The notes: generated from the sequence alone by a model not told the origin. DNA of 64,000 nt from Myxococcus stipitatus DSM 14675 (GCF_000331735.1 NC_020126.1:4836001-4900000), one strand, 5' to 3'; counted from the first letter of the stretch, positions 1 to 9,698 are shown. Numbers and translations: made by a program.

Positions 1-230
1 GAGGCATGGGGATGGTCCGGCCTCAGCGCCTGGTACACCACCACGGGAAGACCCAGGAGGTTGCCCAGGGCGATGGCCGTGTCGAGCGCGTGGTTCTCCT
101 CGGCGCGATGGTTGACCATGCACCAATACAGGACGAAGTCTCTCCCCGAGGCGGGGAGGGGCACGTCCTTGACGACGATGACTCGAGCGGAATCGACGGC
201 GAGCTCGGACCACGAGAACCCGTTGGGCAT
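1..230 (-). CDS. Deoxyribodipyrimidine photolyase, class II (N-terminal part)
   Basis: This gene enters the window from the left edge, so only about the first 76 residues are visible. The frame reads DFVLYWCMVNHRAEENHALD followed by TAIALGNLLGLPVVVYQALR. This matches the N-terminal antenna (photolyase alpha/beta) domain of class II CPD photolyases, which use FADH and light to split cyclobutane pyrimidine dimers. The start ATG at 228-230 was chosen because an in-frame TGA lies a few codons upstream and no other ATG intervenes. No strong Shine-Dalgarno sequence precedes it. The FAD-binding half is outside the window, so a cryptochrome-like role cannot be excluded. Confidence 0.8.
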   Translation of the reverse strand, partial: MPNGFSWSELAVDSARVIVVKDVPLPASGRDFVLYWCMVNHRAEENHALDTAIALGNLLGLPVVVYQALRPDHPHA

Positions 231-360
231 GATGAGCAGGGATGCGCGGAGCAGTCAGGCGTCGCGGAAGAATTGAAGCACGTGTGCAGGAATGCCGTGC
301 TTGTGACGGTTGGCTTGCATGGAGCGAGGTGGGAGTGACAAGACGCGTCCAAAAAACACC

Positions 361-1689
361 ATGGAGACAAGGGTTATGGTCTTCTGGCGGGCGGACCCAA
401 GGAGTCCTTGCGTGTCATCTCTGAGAAACTGGCTCTGCATCCCCACCGTCCTCACGCTCGTGCTCTCACTCCCCGAGGCGGCGCGTGCGCAGGCCGGCAC
501 GTCGTACCCCATCACGGAACCCTCCCAGGCGCAGCCCGCGTATCCGCCCCAGGACGCCGCGCCCTCGCGAACCGACGAGTCGCAGCCGCTCCCACCAGAG
601 GAAGGTTTGCCCAGGGTTCCCACCTCGGCGGAGCCCCACTTCGAGGACCCGCCGCAGCAGGGCTTCGAGCGCCCCATCTCCGCGCAGCCGGACCCGCACG
701 CTTCCTCCGACCCGGCGATGGATGGCGCGCCGCCCCCGCGAGACGGGCCCCTGCCGATGGATGCGCCCAAGGCCGAGCCCCTCCCCACCGTGATGCAGGA
801 GTCGACGCGTCCGGTCCTGACGCCGAACTCGGCCCTGCCGCCGCCGCACGTGGACAGCGGCATCCTGTTGGACGGTCAGCCGCGCATCGGCCCCTTCCTG
901 TCCGGACCGGGCAGCTTCCGCTTCATCGCCCACCACACCACGCTCGGTGCGCTGGGCGGCTTCTTCACCCAGGCGTTCGCCAATGACTTCAGCTTCGACA
1001 AGAGCTCTCGCGAGGCGATGCTCGCCGGCACGCTGATTGGCGCGGGCCTGGGCTTCGGCGCCTCGGCGTGGTGGCAGTTCAACAACTGGGTGGACCGCCC
1101 GATGGCGAACTTCAGCATGCACAACTCCTTGGTGGGAGGCATGTTCATGGCGGGCTTCATGGACCTGTTCACCCAGGACCCGGGCGTGCTGACGTGGTCC
1201 GCGTTCCTGGGCGCGGAGCTGGGCGCGTGGCTCACCGCGGGGCTGGGCACGGGGCAGTTGCCGCTGAATGACGGCCTCCTGATGGCGTCCGGCGCGGGCT
1301 GGGGCGCGGCCTATACGGCGCTGCTGCTGGCGGTCGTCCACTTCTCCGGCTCGGACATCTCCGGCAAGACGTGGCGAGACGCGTTGCTGCTCGCGCCGGG
1401 AATCGGAGCGGGGGCGCTGGCGCTGGCCACGATGCGCTACAACCCGACGCCGTCGCAGATTCTCCGCGCGGACCTCTTCGGCTCCGGGGTGGGCGCGGCG
1501 GTGCTGCTCATCTCCGGCCTGGTGCTGGGTGGGTTCGACCAGTCCACGCCGTACGTGCTGTCGTTCCTGGGCTCCGCGGGCGCCATCACCACGGTGAGCC
1601 TCCTGTGGGAGGAGAGCGTGGACCCTTCGTCGTTGAGGTCGACGAGGGGCTCGGCGAAGGACCGGCCGTACCGCAACGTCTGGTGGTAG
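361..1689 (+). CDS. Secreted/inner-membrane protein of unknown function with Pro-rich N-terminus
   Basis: I do not recognise a family. The N-terminus has a signal-peptide-like stretch (hydrophobic LCIPTVLTLVLSLP, then the cleavage-like site ARA-QA). About 130 residues rich in Pro, Ala, Asp and Glu follow. The second half has roughly eight Gly/Ala-rich hydrophobic segments, for example AGTLIGAGLGFGASAW and GVGAAVLLISGLVLGG, so it is probably a multi-pass membrane protein. Candidate starts are ATG 361, ATG 376 and TTG 310; GGAG within 361-376 could serve the 376 start. It is divergent from the photolyase. The function remains unknown. Confidence 0.7.
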   Translation: METRVMVFWRADPRSPCVSSLRNWLCIPTVLTLVLSLPEAARAQAGTSYPITEPSQAQPAYPPQDAAPSRTDESQPLPPEEGLPRVPTSAEPHFEDPPQQGFERPISAQPDPHASSDPAMDGAPPPRDGPLPMDAPKAEPLPTVMQESTRPVLTPNSALPPPHVDSGILLDGQPRIGPFLSGPGSFRFIAHHTTLGALGGFFTQAFANDFSFDKSSREAMLAGTLIGAGLGFGASAWWQFNNWVDRPMANFSMHNSLVGGMFMAGFMDLFTQDPGVLTWSAFLGAELGAWLTAGLGTGQLPLNDGLLMASGAGWGAAYTALLLAVVHFSGSDISGKTWRDALLLAPGIGAGALALATMRYNPTPSQILRADLFGSGVGAAVLLISGLVLGGFDQSTPYVLSFLGSAGAITTVSLLWEESVDPSSLRSTRGSAKDRPYRNVWW

Positions 1690-1757
1690 ACGAGGCGTAG
1701 GGCGGACGAGCGAGCGTCCTGGCAAGGTGGCGGAGACGACACCACCTTCCCGGCGAC

Positions 1758-2903
1758 ATGGCGCGCGTCCATCCCTTCCCGGCCTTGCTGCCCTCTCTGG
1801 CTCGGACTCTCGAGCCCTCTGGTGTCGTGCCGCGTGGAAACGCGGCGCCCCAACCGGCTCATGTCCGGCCTCTGCTGGAGGCGGCGAATCCCTCGGCGGA
1901 GCTTCGCCGTCAGCGGGAGTCGGGGGTGTTGCTGATAGACGCCCGGCCCTCGCTGTACGTGGTGGAGGTCCACAGTCAGGCGGGCAAGCTGGGAGGCCCG
2001 CCTGTGCGCTACCTCCTCTGCGGGCTGCGGCCCGATGGCGGCGTGCCGCTGGAGCACGACCCGTATCGTCCTCGTGCCTGGGAGGTCGAGCCCGCCGTCA
2101 CCCTCACCGCGGACGACCACGGTGTCTTCCGGGGGCTCCTGGCCGAGGCGAGTGAGCGAGCGGCTCCTGTCTGGGAAGGGGAGTACGACGGTCGCCTGCT
2201 CGTGCTGCGTCGAATCGAGCCCTCGCCCGTGTCCAAGCGCATCCAGGCCGTGCTGGACGAGGCGCCCATGCGCCCGCTCACCGCGCTGGCCGATGCGGGG
2301 CCGACGCTGGCGGCCATCGTGCCGCTGTCGGACCCGGGCCTGGAGTTGCTGCCCGTGCACCGCGCGCTCAAGGGCGTGGGGACGTTTCGGGAGGAGACCT
2401 TCCTCACGCTGGTGACGGCGTACGCACGTGTCTACGAATTGGATGAGCCGCTGGATACACCTCGCGGATTGGTGGCCGCGCGAGAGCGACTGGCGACGCT
2501 CATCAGCGGGCACCACGCGGTGCTGCTCGTGTTGCCCGGTGGCCGCGGCCGCATCCTGCGCTTCCGACAGGGGCTGGACCTGGCGCACTTGAAGGGCGCG
2601 CCTCGCAACCCGACGTTGCGAAGTCTGGACCTGGCCTTGCTCAACGCGCTGGTGCTCAGGACGGTGCTCGGCATCCAGGAGCCCGAGTCACCCGGGCATC
2701 CACAGGTCTTCCCCGTCGAAGGGCTGCTACCTCTGGTGAAGGGCGTGGAGACGGGGACGTTCCAGGTGGGCTTCGCCCTCAACCCTCCGCCGGTGTGGGA
2801 AGTGCGAGCCGTGATGGAGGCGCAGGCCACGTTGCCTCCGAGGACGCTGCGGGTGGAGCCGATGCCACCCGCGGGCCTGTTGTATCTCGACACGGACGCG
2901 TGA
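1758..2903 (+). CDS. DUF1015 family protein
   Basis: 381 residues. The segment LELLPVHRALKGV resembles the conserved LLPTHR.. motif of DUF1015 (COG4198) proteins. The preceding pattern (PxRYLLCGLRPDGG, HDPYRPRAWEVEP) and the C-terminal LPPRTLRVEPMPPAGLLYLD, a variant of the family's MPPKSTYFYPK ending, agree with that. Members are about 400 residues, cytosolic and of unknown biochemical function; some occur near amino-acid metabolism genes. It is convergent with the next gene and a short hairpin lies between them. No clear Shine-Dalgarno precedes the ATG, so the exact start is uncertain. Confidence 0.7.
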   Translation: MARVHPFPALLPSLARTLEPSGVVPRGNAAPQPAHVRPLLEAANPSAELRRQRESGVLLIDARPSLYVVEVHSQAGKLGGPPVRYLLCGLRPDGGVPLEHDPYRPRAWEVEPAVTLTADDHGVFRGLLAEASERAAPVWEGEYDGRLLVLRRIEPSPVSKRIQAVLDEAPMRPLTALADAGPTLAAIVPLSDPGLELLPVHRALKGVGTFREETFLTLVTAYARVYELDEPLDTPRGLVAARERLATLISGHHAVLLVLPGGRGRILRFRQGLDLAHLKGAPRNPTLRSLDLALLNALVLRTVLGIQEPESPGHPQVFPVEGLLPLVKGVETGTFQVGFALNPPPVWEVRAVMEAQATLPPRTLRVEPMPPAGLLYLDTDA

Positions 2904-2909
2904 CGGCTG

Positions 2910-2926
2910 GACGCGCGCTTCGCGTC
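2910..2926. terminator. Small hairpin between convergent genes
   Basis: GACGCG (2910-2915) pairs with CGCGTC (2921-2926) around a 5-base loop. It lies in the 28-base gap between convergent stop codons, where a bidirectional terminator is expected. It has no T tract and the stem is short, so this is only a candidate. Confidence 0.3.
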
Positions 2927-2931
2927 GAGGC

Positions 2932-5900
2932 TCAGGGAATGGGTTCGCTGGCCACGACGGGAGGCAGTGTCCCCTGCGCGTCGCCGTGCGAGGCGCCACC
3001 CATGAACAGGGGCGGTGCTTGCGCCATGAGGTGCTCGAGGTCTTGTTCGGCCTGCTTCGCCGAAGGGTGTCCATGGTGCGAGTAACACTGGGCGCGAGCA
3101 TGCAATTGGACGCTGTCCCAGATGGTGTGGGGTTCGATGGGTTGGAGCGCGGAGACACACAGGCCCAACCAGTCCACGACGAGGGAGAGCTCCACCCGCG
3201 TCTCCTGCCTCGCGATAGTGAAGGCGTCCGCGGCGAAGGGCAGGGCGAGGGCGTCGAAGAGCCTCTTGCCCAAGGCCTTGTCGGCGCGTGCGATGTCGAC
3301 GAGCTCGGGGAAGACGCGGCGAGGAACCTCTGAAGCCGTCCACGGGGTCCGCCGCATGGCGATGAGCGCGCGCTCGAAGTGCGACGTGGCCACCTCGCGT
3401 TGGCCGTTGCGCACCTGGTAGAGCCCCTCCAGCAGGTCCACCTCCACGGGCAGCGTTGAGCGCATGGGCTCCAGGTGGCTCAGGACCTCGGCGTCACCCG
3501 CGTTCGCGAGCACGCTCGCGATGGCGACCTGCTCCAGGGGGCCTCGGGGCTCCCAGCGCTCCTTCTTCCAGCGCGCATGGGCCTGCGGGAGCTGGTTCTT
3601 GGAATAGGCCTCGATGAACGCCCGTCGTGCCTGCGTCGAGGACGGGAGGGGGGCGCTTCTGCGCGAGGGCGGGACATTGTTCCACGCGCGAAGCTGCGCG
3701 ACGCGCTCCCAGTCCACCGCTCCCTGAATCGCGGGCTGGCTCGTGCCCGCGGCATGGGACTCATTCCAGAGTGCGTCGATGGAGAAGCCCGCCTGTCGTC
3801 CCAGGCTGCGTGCGAAGGCGAACTCCATGAAGGACAGGTCATCGGTGTTGATGAAGTCCTGGCTCACCTCCGCGACGGACGTGGTGAATGCAGGGGTGGC
3901 CACGAAGCGCGCGAGGACACCTTCGACTTCGTCGGTGCGCCAGGTGGCGCGCAGCGCGGAGCGATAGGGCTCTTCGGCCATCCGGGCCTTCAGCTGGGTG
4001 ACGTCATGGACGAGCGGCTGTCGCGTCGCCACCAACAGCAGGTCTCCGTGGTGGACCTGCCACGTCTCCACGAACTCGAACTCCGAGGCCAGGGTCGCGT
4101 AGGCGCTCTGGACGGTGTGCGCATCCACCTCGTACGCCTGGAGCCACTGCACGAAGATGCCGCCATCGGAGAGGCGCTGCTCCACGGCTTGATAGAAGTC
4201 TCGCGTGAAGAGGCTGGAGATGCCCGCGCGGTAGGGATTGGAGGGCTCCGAGAAGATGATGTCGTAGCGCTGTCGCGAAGTGAGCAGCACCTCCCGCGCA
4301 TCCGCGATGACGGTGTGGACCTTCGGGTTGTCCATCGCGTCGGCGTTGACCGCGTGGCAGCGGCGGGCGACCTCGAGGATGGCGGGCTCGATCTCCACCA
4401 CGTCCACCTGCTCCATCCGGGGAATCGCACCCAGCCACCCCGCGGTGCTGCCGGTTCCAAGGCCGATGATGAGTGCGTTCCGGGGGGCGGGATGCAGCAG
4501 CGCGGCGAGCAGGCCACTCATCACCTGCGTGGGCGCATCGCCGATGGTGTTTCCATCCACCTTGCCGTTGACGATGAAGGCCAGGCCATTGGCCGCGCTC
4601 AGCGCGACGCTGCTCTCGACACCGTCCTGCTCCCAGACGATGTCCCGGGATTTCTCGCGCAGCCAGGCGTCGATGTGATTGAGGCTCGTCTGGTTGAGCT
4701 CGGAGCGGCCCGCGCCGATGCTCCCATGCCGCCACGCCGCCGAGGGCCCTCGCGCGGACAGCAACACCAGCGCGAGCACCGCGACGGACACGGGGACGAG
4801 CAGCGCGCCCTTGATGCGCTCGAGACGCAAGGACAGCGTCGCTGACGCCAGTCCCAGCACGGCGAGGATTCCGGCGATGAGCTGCCAGGTCACCGGCGCG
4901 GTCATCAGGGGAATCACACCGAAGCCACCCGCGAGCGAGCCCACGATGGAGCCCACGGTGTTCCACGCGTAGACCTGGCCCACGTGCTTGCCCACGTCCT
5001 GGCTGCCCTTGCCGACGAGCGCGAGGAGCAGCGGGAACTGGATGCCGGAGATGAACGCCGCGGGCAGGATGACGACCGCCGCGACCAGGGCCCAGCTCAG
5101 CATCATCCCCCCGAAGCCCAATCCTCCCAGCGGGCGCAGCAGGGCGGCGACGATGGCCAGCCGGTCACCCAGCGCGAAGGGCAGGGCGATGAAGAACGCC
5201 TCCGCCGCGCAGGTGAGGGCGAAGCCGGACAGCGTGGCCGCGCGGTGACGGAAGGCGATGGAGTAGGCCGCGCCACCCAGGCCGATGCCGAGCAACGCCA
5301 TCGCGAGGATGAGGCCGAAGGTGAAGGTCGTCCCGCCGAGGATGGGCCCGAGCATCCGGTACCAGACCAGCTCCATCAGCAGGAACGCGAAGCCGACCAC
5401 CAGCGCGGCCCCGCGCGCGAAGTGCGGCGAAGTGCGCGAGTCGGAGGGCCGCGGGGTCATCACCGGCTCGGCGGCGGGGGCTGGAGGCGTCTCGACCTCG
5501 GTGCGGGCCACGGGCGCACTCTCCATGGACCGGCTCACGCTCCGAGCGGCGATGGCGATGGCGGCATTGAGGAGGCACGCGAGCCACAGCGTGGTGCGGT
5601 TGCCGTACACCTCCAGCAGGATGAAGGTGGAGAGCGCCGCGCCCGTGACGGCTCCCAAGGTGTTCACGCCGTAGAGGAGGGCGAGGTGCCGTCGGTTCGG
5701 GTCCGCGTCCAACTGCACGGACCTCGCGGCGGCGGGGAGGGTTCCTCCCATCAGCACCGTCGGGACCGCCAGCACGAGCGCCGAGAGCACCAACCTCACC
5801 ACCGAGCCCAGGGCGAGACCCAGGCTGGTCGTCCCACCCACGCCGATGTAACCGGCGCGCGCCAGCTCGACGAGGAAGGGGCTCAGCGCCGCGCTGCCCG

Positions 5901-6141
5901 CGATGAGCAGCTCCAGGTTGGCGTAGAAGTTCAGGGGCCGAGGGTTCCGGTCCGCACGCGCCCCCAGGAGGACTCCGCCCAATCCGAGCCCCGCCATGAA
6001 GATGGCCAGCACGGCCGCGGAGGCCGCGGTGCTCGCGCCGAAGATGAGGCGGAACTCCCGAAGCCAGACCGTCTGATACACGAGGGCGCACAAGCCCGAA
6101 CCGAACAACAGCGGCGCAACCTTCGACACGCGCGAAGTCAT
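2932..6141 (-). CDS. Large membrane-anchored spermidine-synthase-like protein
   Basis: About 1069 residues. The N-terminal 500 residues are a multi-pass MFS-like membrane region beginning LLFGSGLCALVYQTVWLREF, typical of fused spermidine synthases. A Rossmann methyltransferase/aminopropyltransferase domain follows, with the nucleotide loop LIIGLGTGSTAG, the acidic VDVVEIEPAI strand and FSEPSNPYRAG. The last 300 residues are Ala/Arg-rich and helical, possibly TPR-like. SpeE-type enzymes transfer aminopropyl groups from decarboxylated SAM, but membrane-fused homologues are mostly uncharacterised. The start was placed at MTSRVSKV (6141) because the upstream 40 residues look non-coding. It is about twice the size of ordinary fused homologues because of the C-terminal tail. 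Confidence 0.75.
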   Translation of the reverse strand: MTSRVSKVAPLLFGSGLCALVYQTVWLREFRLIFGASTAASAAVLAIFMAGLGLGGVLLGARADRNPRPLNFYANLELLIAGSAALSPFLVELARAGYIGVGGTTSLGLALGSVVRLVLSALVLAVPTVLMGGTLPAAARSVQLDADPNRRHLALLYGVNTLGAVTGAALSTFILLEVYGNRTTLWLACLLNAAIAIAARSVSRSMESAPVARTEVETPPAPAAEPVMTPRPSDSRTSPHFARGAALVVGFAFLLMELVWYRMLGPILGGTTFTFGLILAMALLGIGLGGAAYSIAFRHRAATLSGFALTCAAEAFFIALPFALGDRLAIVAALLRPLGGLGFGGMMLSWALVAAVVILPAAFISGIQFPLLLALVGKGSQDVGKHVGQVYAWNTVGSIVGSLAGGFGVIPLMTAPVTWQLIAGILAVLGLASATLSLRLERIKGALLVPVSVAVLALVLLSARGPSAAWRHGSIGAGRSELNQTSLNHIDAWLREKSRDIVWEQDGVESSVALSAANGLAFIVNGKVDGNTIGDAPTQVMSGLLAALLHPAPRNALIIGLGTGSTAGWLGAIPRMEQVDVVEIEPAILEVARRCHAVNADAMDNPKVHTVIADAREVLLTSRQRYDIIFSEPSNPYRAGISSLFTRDFYQAVEQRLSDGGIFVQWLQAYEVDAHTVQSAYATLASEFEFVETWQVHHGDLLLVATRQPLVHDVTQLKARMAEEPYRSALRATWRTDEVEGVLARFVATPAFTTSVAEVSQDFINTDDLSFMEFAFARSLGRQAGFSIDALWNESHAAGTSQPAIQGAVDWERVAQLRAWNNVPPSRRSAPLPSSTQARRAFIEAYSKNQLPQAHARWKKERWEPRGPLEQVAIASVLANAGDAEVLSHLEPMRSTLPVEVDLLEGLYQVRNGQREVATSHFERALIAMRRTPWTASEVPRRVFPELVDIARADKALGKRLFDALALPFAADAFTIARQETRVELSLVVDWLGLCVSALQPIEPHTIWDSVQLHARAQCYSHHGHPSAKQAEQDLEHLMAQAPPLFMGGASHGDAQGTLPPVVASEPIP

Positions 6142-6291
6142 CAAGCGATTCTCGGGTGGGAAGGACAGACCTCGTTGAATGAGCTGTCCTGCCAACAAGC
6201 CTCGCAGAGATGGACGCGCCTTTTCCAGACCCGCCACGCCCGCCCCGCTCGTGTCTCGCACGACAGGGCAGGGCGCGGCTCGAGCCTGGGT

Positions 6292-7461
6292 TTACGGCGC
6301 CACGGGCGGGGTGGACTCGACCCCGGCCTTGGCGCTTTCTTCCTCCGCGGAAGGCTCTGGTGCGGCGCGTCGCTCCTCGCGGCAGAACGCCAGGCGCTCC
6401 TTGATGACAGACAGCGGCACGGCCATCTCGAGCGTGAAGGAGCTGCCGTCGGGCTTCACCTTGGCGAAGTCGAGCAACTGCGCGAGCTCCTTCTCACCCT
6501 GCGCCTGCGCCTGGATGCGCGCGAGGGACATCGCGGCGCCCAGGGACTTGCCCAGGTCCGTCACCTCGTCCGCGTTGGCGCCCTGGATGTCGGCCACCAG
6601 CGCCACATCCGACGTCGCGTCCAGGTGCAGCTCCACGTTCTGCGCCACGTTGCGCAGCCGCTGGGCCAGCGCCGCCTGCTCCGGCGGGAACAGCCGGGAG
6701 ATCATGTCCACGGACAGCACGCCATACATCTCTCCGTAGGTGCTGTTCTCGGAGATGGCGGGGGGCTCGTCCGGGCCTCGGCCCTCGACGCGGTCGATGG
6801 TGGCCTTCACGTCATCCGGCGACCGGCCCATCACGATGAGCTGGTTGTTCCACGTCCCGATGGCGGACGGCTCCCGGCGCTTCACGGTGGTGCCATTGGC
6901 GCCCTGGGTGGTCTCGCTGGGCTCGTACACGCGGGCATTCTCGCCGTAGTTCGACGACACGCCGTCCTTCATCAGGTCCTTGAAGCGGGCGTTGGAGAAG
7001 TCGCCCGACAGCATCAGCCCTTCATCGGTGATGACCAGGCGGTCCAGATCCTTGAGCGGGTCCACGCCGCTCTTCTCGCGGAACTCCTGGAGCTGCTTGC
7101 CCCCGTCCCGCATCATGCAGTCCAGGAGCAGCTCACCCACGGGCGAGTGCCGCAGCGCATTTGCCTCGATGACCACCGCGGTCTTCCCCTTGCCGCGAGG
7201 AAGCGCCGCGAGCACCGGGTCCTTGGGACGCGGGCGCTCGGCCGGGGCGCCGGAGTCGGAGACCTCCGCCACGGGCATGACGTGCGTCCGGCGCCGCTCC
7301 GCGCGCTCGCGCTCGGCGGTGCGCATCCGACGTGGGAAGTCCACCTTGAGTGCTTCGACCTCCGGCATCTCTCCCTGTCCGGCGACCATCAACAGCGCGG
7401 CGAGAGCCAGCAGCGCCGCCGCCACCACCAACCACACCCGCCGCTTCTGACGCTTCTCCAT
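6292..7461 (-). CDS. Anchored hypothetical protein in the ABC transporter operon
   Basis: 389 residues. One N-terminal transmembrane helix (VWLVVAAALLALAALLMVAG) follows a basic start, and a large, mostly soluble extracytoplasmic region comes after it. I recognise no catalytic motif. The segment SPVGELLLDCMMRDGGKQLQ, followed by a statement-like DPLKDLDRLVITDEG, repeats the feel of proteins that act as periplasmic sensors or scaffolds, but that is inference only. The stop codon of the permease is one base upstream of this ATG, so the two are translationally coupled. The operon order (ATPase, permease, this gene) suggests a partner of that transporter. Confidence 0.7.
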   Translation of the reverse strand: MEKRQKRRVWLVVAAALLALAALLMVAGQGEMPEVEALKVDFPRRMRTAERERAERRRTHVMPVAEVSDSGAPAERPRPKDPVLAALPRGKGKTAVVIEANALRHSPVGELLLDCMMRDGGKQLQEFREKSGVDPLKDLDRLVITDEGLMLSGDFSNARFKDLMKDGVSSNYGENARVYEPSETTQGANGTTVKRREPSAIGTWNNQLIVMGRSPDDVKATIDRVEGRGPDEPPAISENSTYGEMYGVLSVDMISRLFPPEQAALAQRLRNVAQNVELHLDATSDVALVADIQGANADEVTDLGKSLGAAMSLARIQAQAQGEKELAQLLDFAKVKPDGSSFTLEMAVPLSVIKERLAFCREERRAAPEPSAEEESAKAGVESTPPVAP

Positions 7462-7462
7462 G

Positions 7463-8299
7463 TCAGTAATCCTTCCCTTCGAACCGCCAGAAACCCACCG
7501 CGAGCACCCCCAGCCCGAACACGAACACTCCCACCAACAGCGTCCCCAGCGAGCGGACCTCCAGCGGGGTGGACGCCGCCATGTCGCCCGCGGCCTCCGC
7601 CAGCGAGGACAGACGGGGGAGCAGCAGCGTCACCCCCCGGAAGGCCGCCCGGCTCACGCCCGACTCGAAGAAGTTGGAGATGGTGTGCCGGTGGCCCGCG
7701 ATGATTCCACCCACCAGGCACAAGCCCCCCGCCGCCGCGCACAGCGCCGCGCTGCGCACCACCGTGGCCGTGGTCAACATCACCGCGTACACCGCCGCGA
7801 AGCCCACGCACGCAAGCAGTCCCGAGACCAGCGGCCCCACCGACCAGTACCCCGCCTTGACGCCGAAGATGAGCACCAACCCCGTGGTGCCATACAGCGT
7901 GCCGCCCAGCGCCAGCGTCATCACCCCCAGGAACGTCCCCGCCAGCAGGTGCCAGCGCTGGATGGGCAGCGCGAGCAGGTGCTCGATGCGCCCGGGAGAC
8001 ATCAGGCTCGGCGCGAAGTCGGAGCACGCGACGATGCCGAACAGGATGCCGCCATAGAACACGATGAACGCCGCCGCCTGGTACACGGGCCGCAGCGCCA
8101 TGTCGACGGATTGGATGTTCGAGTTGATCTCCTCGCCGAACAGCCGCGAGGCCGCCAGCGCCCCATCGATGACCTCCAGGCGCAGGCTCAACGCGACCAC
8201 CGCCAGCACCAGCGTGATGCCCGCGAGGAAGGCCAGGATGAACTTGCGGGCCACGGCCTCTCGCAGCACGTACCCCGCGATACCCAACACCGGCTTCAT
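7463..8299 (-). CDS. ABC-2 type transporter permease
   Basis: 278 residues, about six membrane helices: FILAFLAGITLVLAVVAL, AAFIVFYGGILFGIVAC, LLAGTFLGVMTLALGGTL and others. The arrangement, with a large loop after helix 1 and the RIEHLLALPIQRW segment before helix 3, fits an ABC-2 permease subunit. Its ATG at 8297-8299 overlaps the stop of the upstream ATPase (ATGA), which fixes the start and makes the two genes a transporter pair. The substrate cannot be read from sequence; ABC-2 systems export drugs, polysaccharides or lipids, or act in gliding (GldF-like). Confidence 0.85.
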   Translation of the reverse strand: MKPVLGIAGYVLREAVARKFILAFLAGITLVLAVVALSLRLEVIDGALAASRLFGEEINSNIQSVDMALRPVYQAAAFIVFYGGILFGIVACSDFAPSLMSPGRIEHLLALPIQRWHLLAGTFLGVMTLALGGTLYGTTGLVLIFGVKAGYWSVGPLVSGLLACVGFAAVYAVMLTTATVVRSAALCAAAGGLCLVGGIIAGHRHTISNFFESGVSRAAFRGVTLLLPRLSSLAEAAGDMAASTPLEVRSLGTLLVGVFVFGLGVLAVGFWRFEGKDY

Positions 8300-9240
8300 G
8301 CCGCCACCTCTGCCCGCCCCGGCTCGGAGCCCATGGTTCCCAGCAACACCGCCTCCAAGTCCATTCCGTCCCGCCGCAGCTCCACCAGCAGTGCCCCGCA
8401 GGCCCTCGCCCGGTCCAGCGCCGCGTTGAGCGCCCCCGGGTCCGGGGCCTCCACGTGATACAGGCCATCCGCTCGGGCCGGCACGAAGCCCGCGCCCGTC
8501 AGCCCCTCCGCGTTGGCGCCCGGCGCGAAGCGGGCAATCCACCGGGACTCACCCCGCACCAGCTCGTCCAGCCGGCCCTCTCGCACCACGCGCCCTTGCG
8601 CCAGGATGGCGACCCGGTCGCAGATGCGCTCGGTCTCCGCCAGCAGGTGGGAGTTCAGGAAGAGCGTCGTGCCCCGCTGGACCTCCTCCTGGAGGATGCG
8701 CCGCACCTCCATGCGGCCCATCGGGTCGATGCCGTCCGTGGGCTCATCCAGCACCAGCAGCTCCGGCTTGCCGATGAGCGCCGCGGCCAGGCCCAGCCGC
8801 TGCCGCATGCCCTTGGAGTAGCCGCCAATCTTGCGCGACACGGCGTCCGAGAGGCCCACCCGCTCCAAGAGCCGCAGGTCGCCCGCGGCGTCGGGAGGCA
8901 GGCTCTTGAGCCGACCCACCATGGCGAGGAACGCGGTGGGCATCCACGACCCCGGCAGGTGCAGCCGCTCTGGCAGGTAGCCGATGCGCGCGCGAATCCG
9001 GGCGTCCTCGGGGGAGCCTCCCAGCACTCGCACCGTGCCCTCGGTGGGCTGGACGATGCCCAGGATGCTCTTGATGAAGGTCGTCTTGCCGGCGCCGTTG
9101 GGCCCGATGAGGCCGAAGGCGCTGCCTCTGGGAACGACCAGGTCCATGCCCTGAAGGGCGATGCTGCCGGTCTTCCGGAAGGCGCGGCGATACGTCTTCC
9201 GCAGGTTGCTGACTTCGATGGCAGGTGCGCTGTTTGTCAC
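8296..9240 (-). CDS. ABC transporter ATP-binding protein
   Basis: 314 residues. Walker A is GPNGAGKTT, the Q-loop region is GYLPERLHLP, the signature is GYSKGMRQRLGLAAAL (replacing LSGGQ), Walker B is LLVLDEPTDGIDP and the H-loop is LNSHLL. A C-terminal extension of about 90 residues follows, as in GldA/CcmA-type exporters. It powers the ABC-2 permease encoded downstream (ATGA overlap). The start is a GTG at 9240 (VTNSAP...) with no Shine-Dalgarno. A TACAGT hexamer sits seven bases upstream, which could be a -10 box for a leaderless message. GTG 9246 is the alternative. Confidence 0.9.
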   Translation of the reverse strand: MTNSAPAIEVSNLRKTYRRAFRKTGSIALQGMDLVVPRGSAFGLIGPNGAGKTTFIKSILGIVQPTEGTVRVLGGSPEDARIRARIGYLPERLHLPGSWMPTAFLAMVGRLKSLPPDAAGDLRLLERVGLSDAVSRKIGGYSKGMRQRLGLAAALIGKPELLVLDEPTDGIDPMGRMEVRRILQEEVQRGTTLFLNSHLLAETERICDRVAILAQGRVVREGRLDELVRGESRWIARFAPGANAEGLTGAGFVPARADGLYHVEAPDPGALNAALDRARACGALLVELRRDGMDLEAVLLGTMGSEPGRAEVAA

Positions 9241-9247
9241 GTTCACG

Positions 9248-9253
9248 ACTGTA
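9248..9253 (-). promoter_or_regulatory. Possible -10 box (TACAGT) placing the mRNA start at the ABC ATPase GTG
   Basis: TACAGT on the minus strand ends seven bases before the GTG at 9240, a TAnnnT-N7-start arrangement like that of leaderless genes in other GC-rich bacteria. No convincing -35 box lies 16-18 bases further upstream. Confidence 0.3.
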
Positions 9254-9488
9254 GACGAGCGACCCGGCCGGCGATTGCCGTCGTCGCGGGGAGAGGGCAG
9301 GGTGGCGGGGAAACCACGGTGGCAGGGCCCCGCGGCCACGGTTTCGCGGCGCTGGGTAAGGCCTTTCGCACGCCTGGGGTGCCTGCCGCGACGCGACACC
9401 TCGTCGTTTCGGGCCCTTGCGCGATTCACCTTCTGTGGTCCGGCCCGTGCAGAACGCGGGGCACACCCCACTTCTGGAGGAGACACGG

Positions 9489-9698
9489 ATGACGTACGAG
9501 GATCGCATCGAGCAGCAGCGCGAGGAAGCCCGCCGGGAACTGGTTGCCGCGGAGCTGGAGCTCGCGTCCGGGACCGAGGCGGCGCGCGTGCGCTACGCAC
9601 GGGCACTGCACGAGGCGGATCTCGCGGAGGCCCGGGCGCAGCGCCAGGCCCGGGAGCGTCAGCGCCATCAGTTGAGCTGGCGGCTCGCCGCAGGGTGA
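9489..9698 (+). CDS. Small charged helical protein, unknown
   Basis: 69 residues beginning [19 protein letters not shown]. It is almost entirely Arg, Glu, Ala and Gln in heptad-like spacing, so it is probably one or two long helices or a coiled coil. A strong Shine-Dalgarno GGAGG lies eight bases before ATG 9489, which decides the start; an in-frame upstream ATG at 9417 lacks one. There is no signal peptide and no recognised domain. It stands alone between the divergent ABC operon and hemB. The 248 bases before it hold no gene I can support. Confidence 0.65.
   Translation: MTYEDRIEQQREEARRELVAAELELASGTEAARVRYARALHEADLAEARAQRQARERQRHQLSWRLAAG

Noticed and set aside
4984..7704. 906-residue plus-strand frame opposite the spermidine-synthase-like gene
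   Set aside because: Gln/Arg/Gly-rich, repetitive and without motifs; antisense to two better-supported genes.
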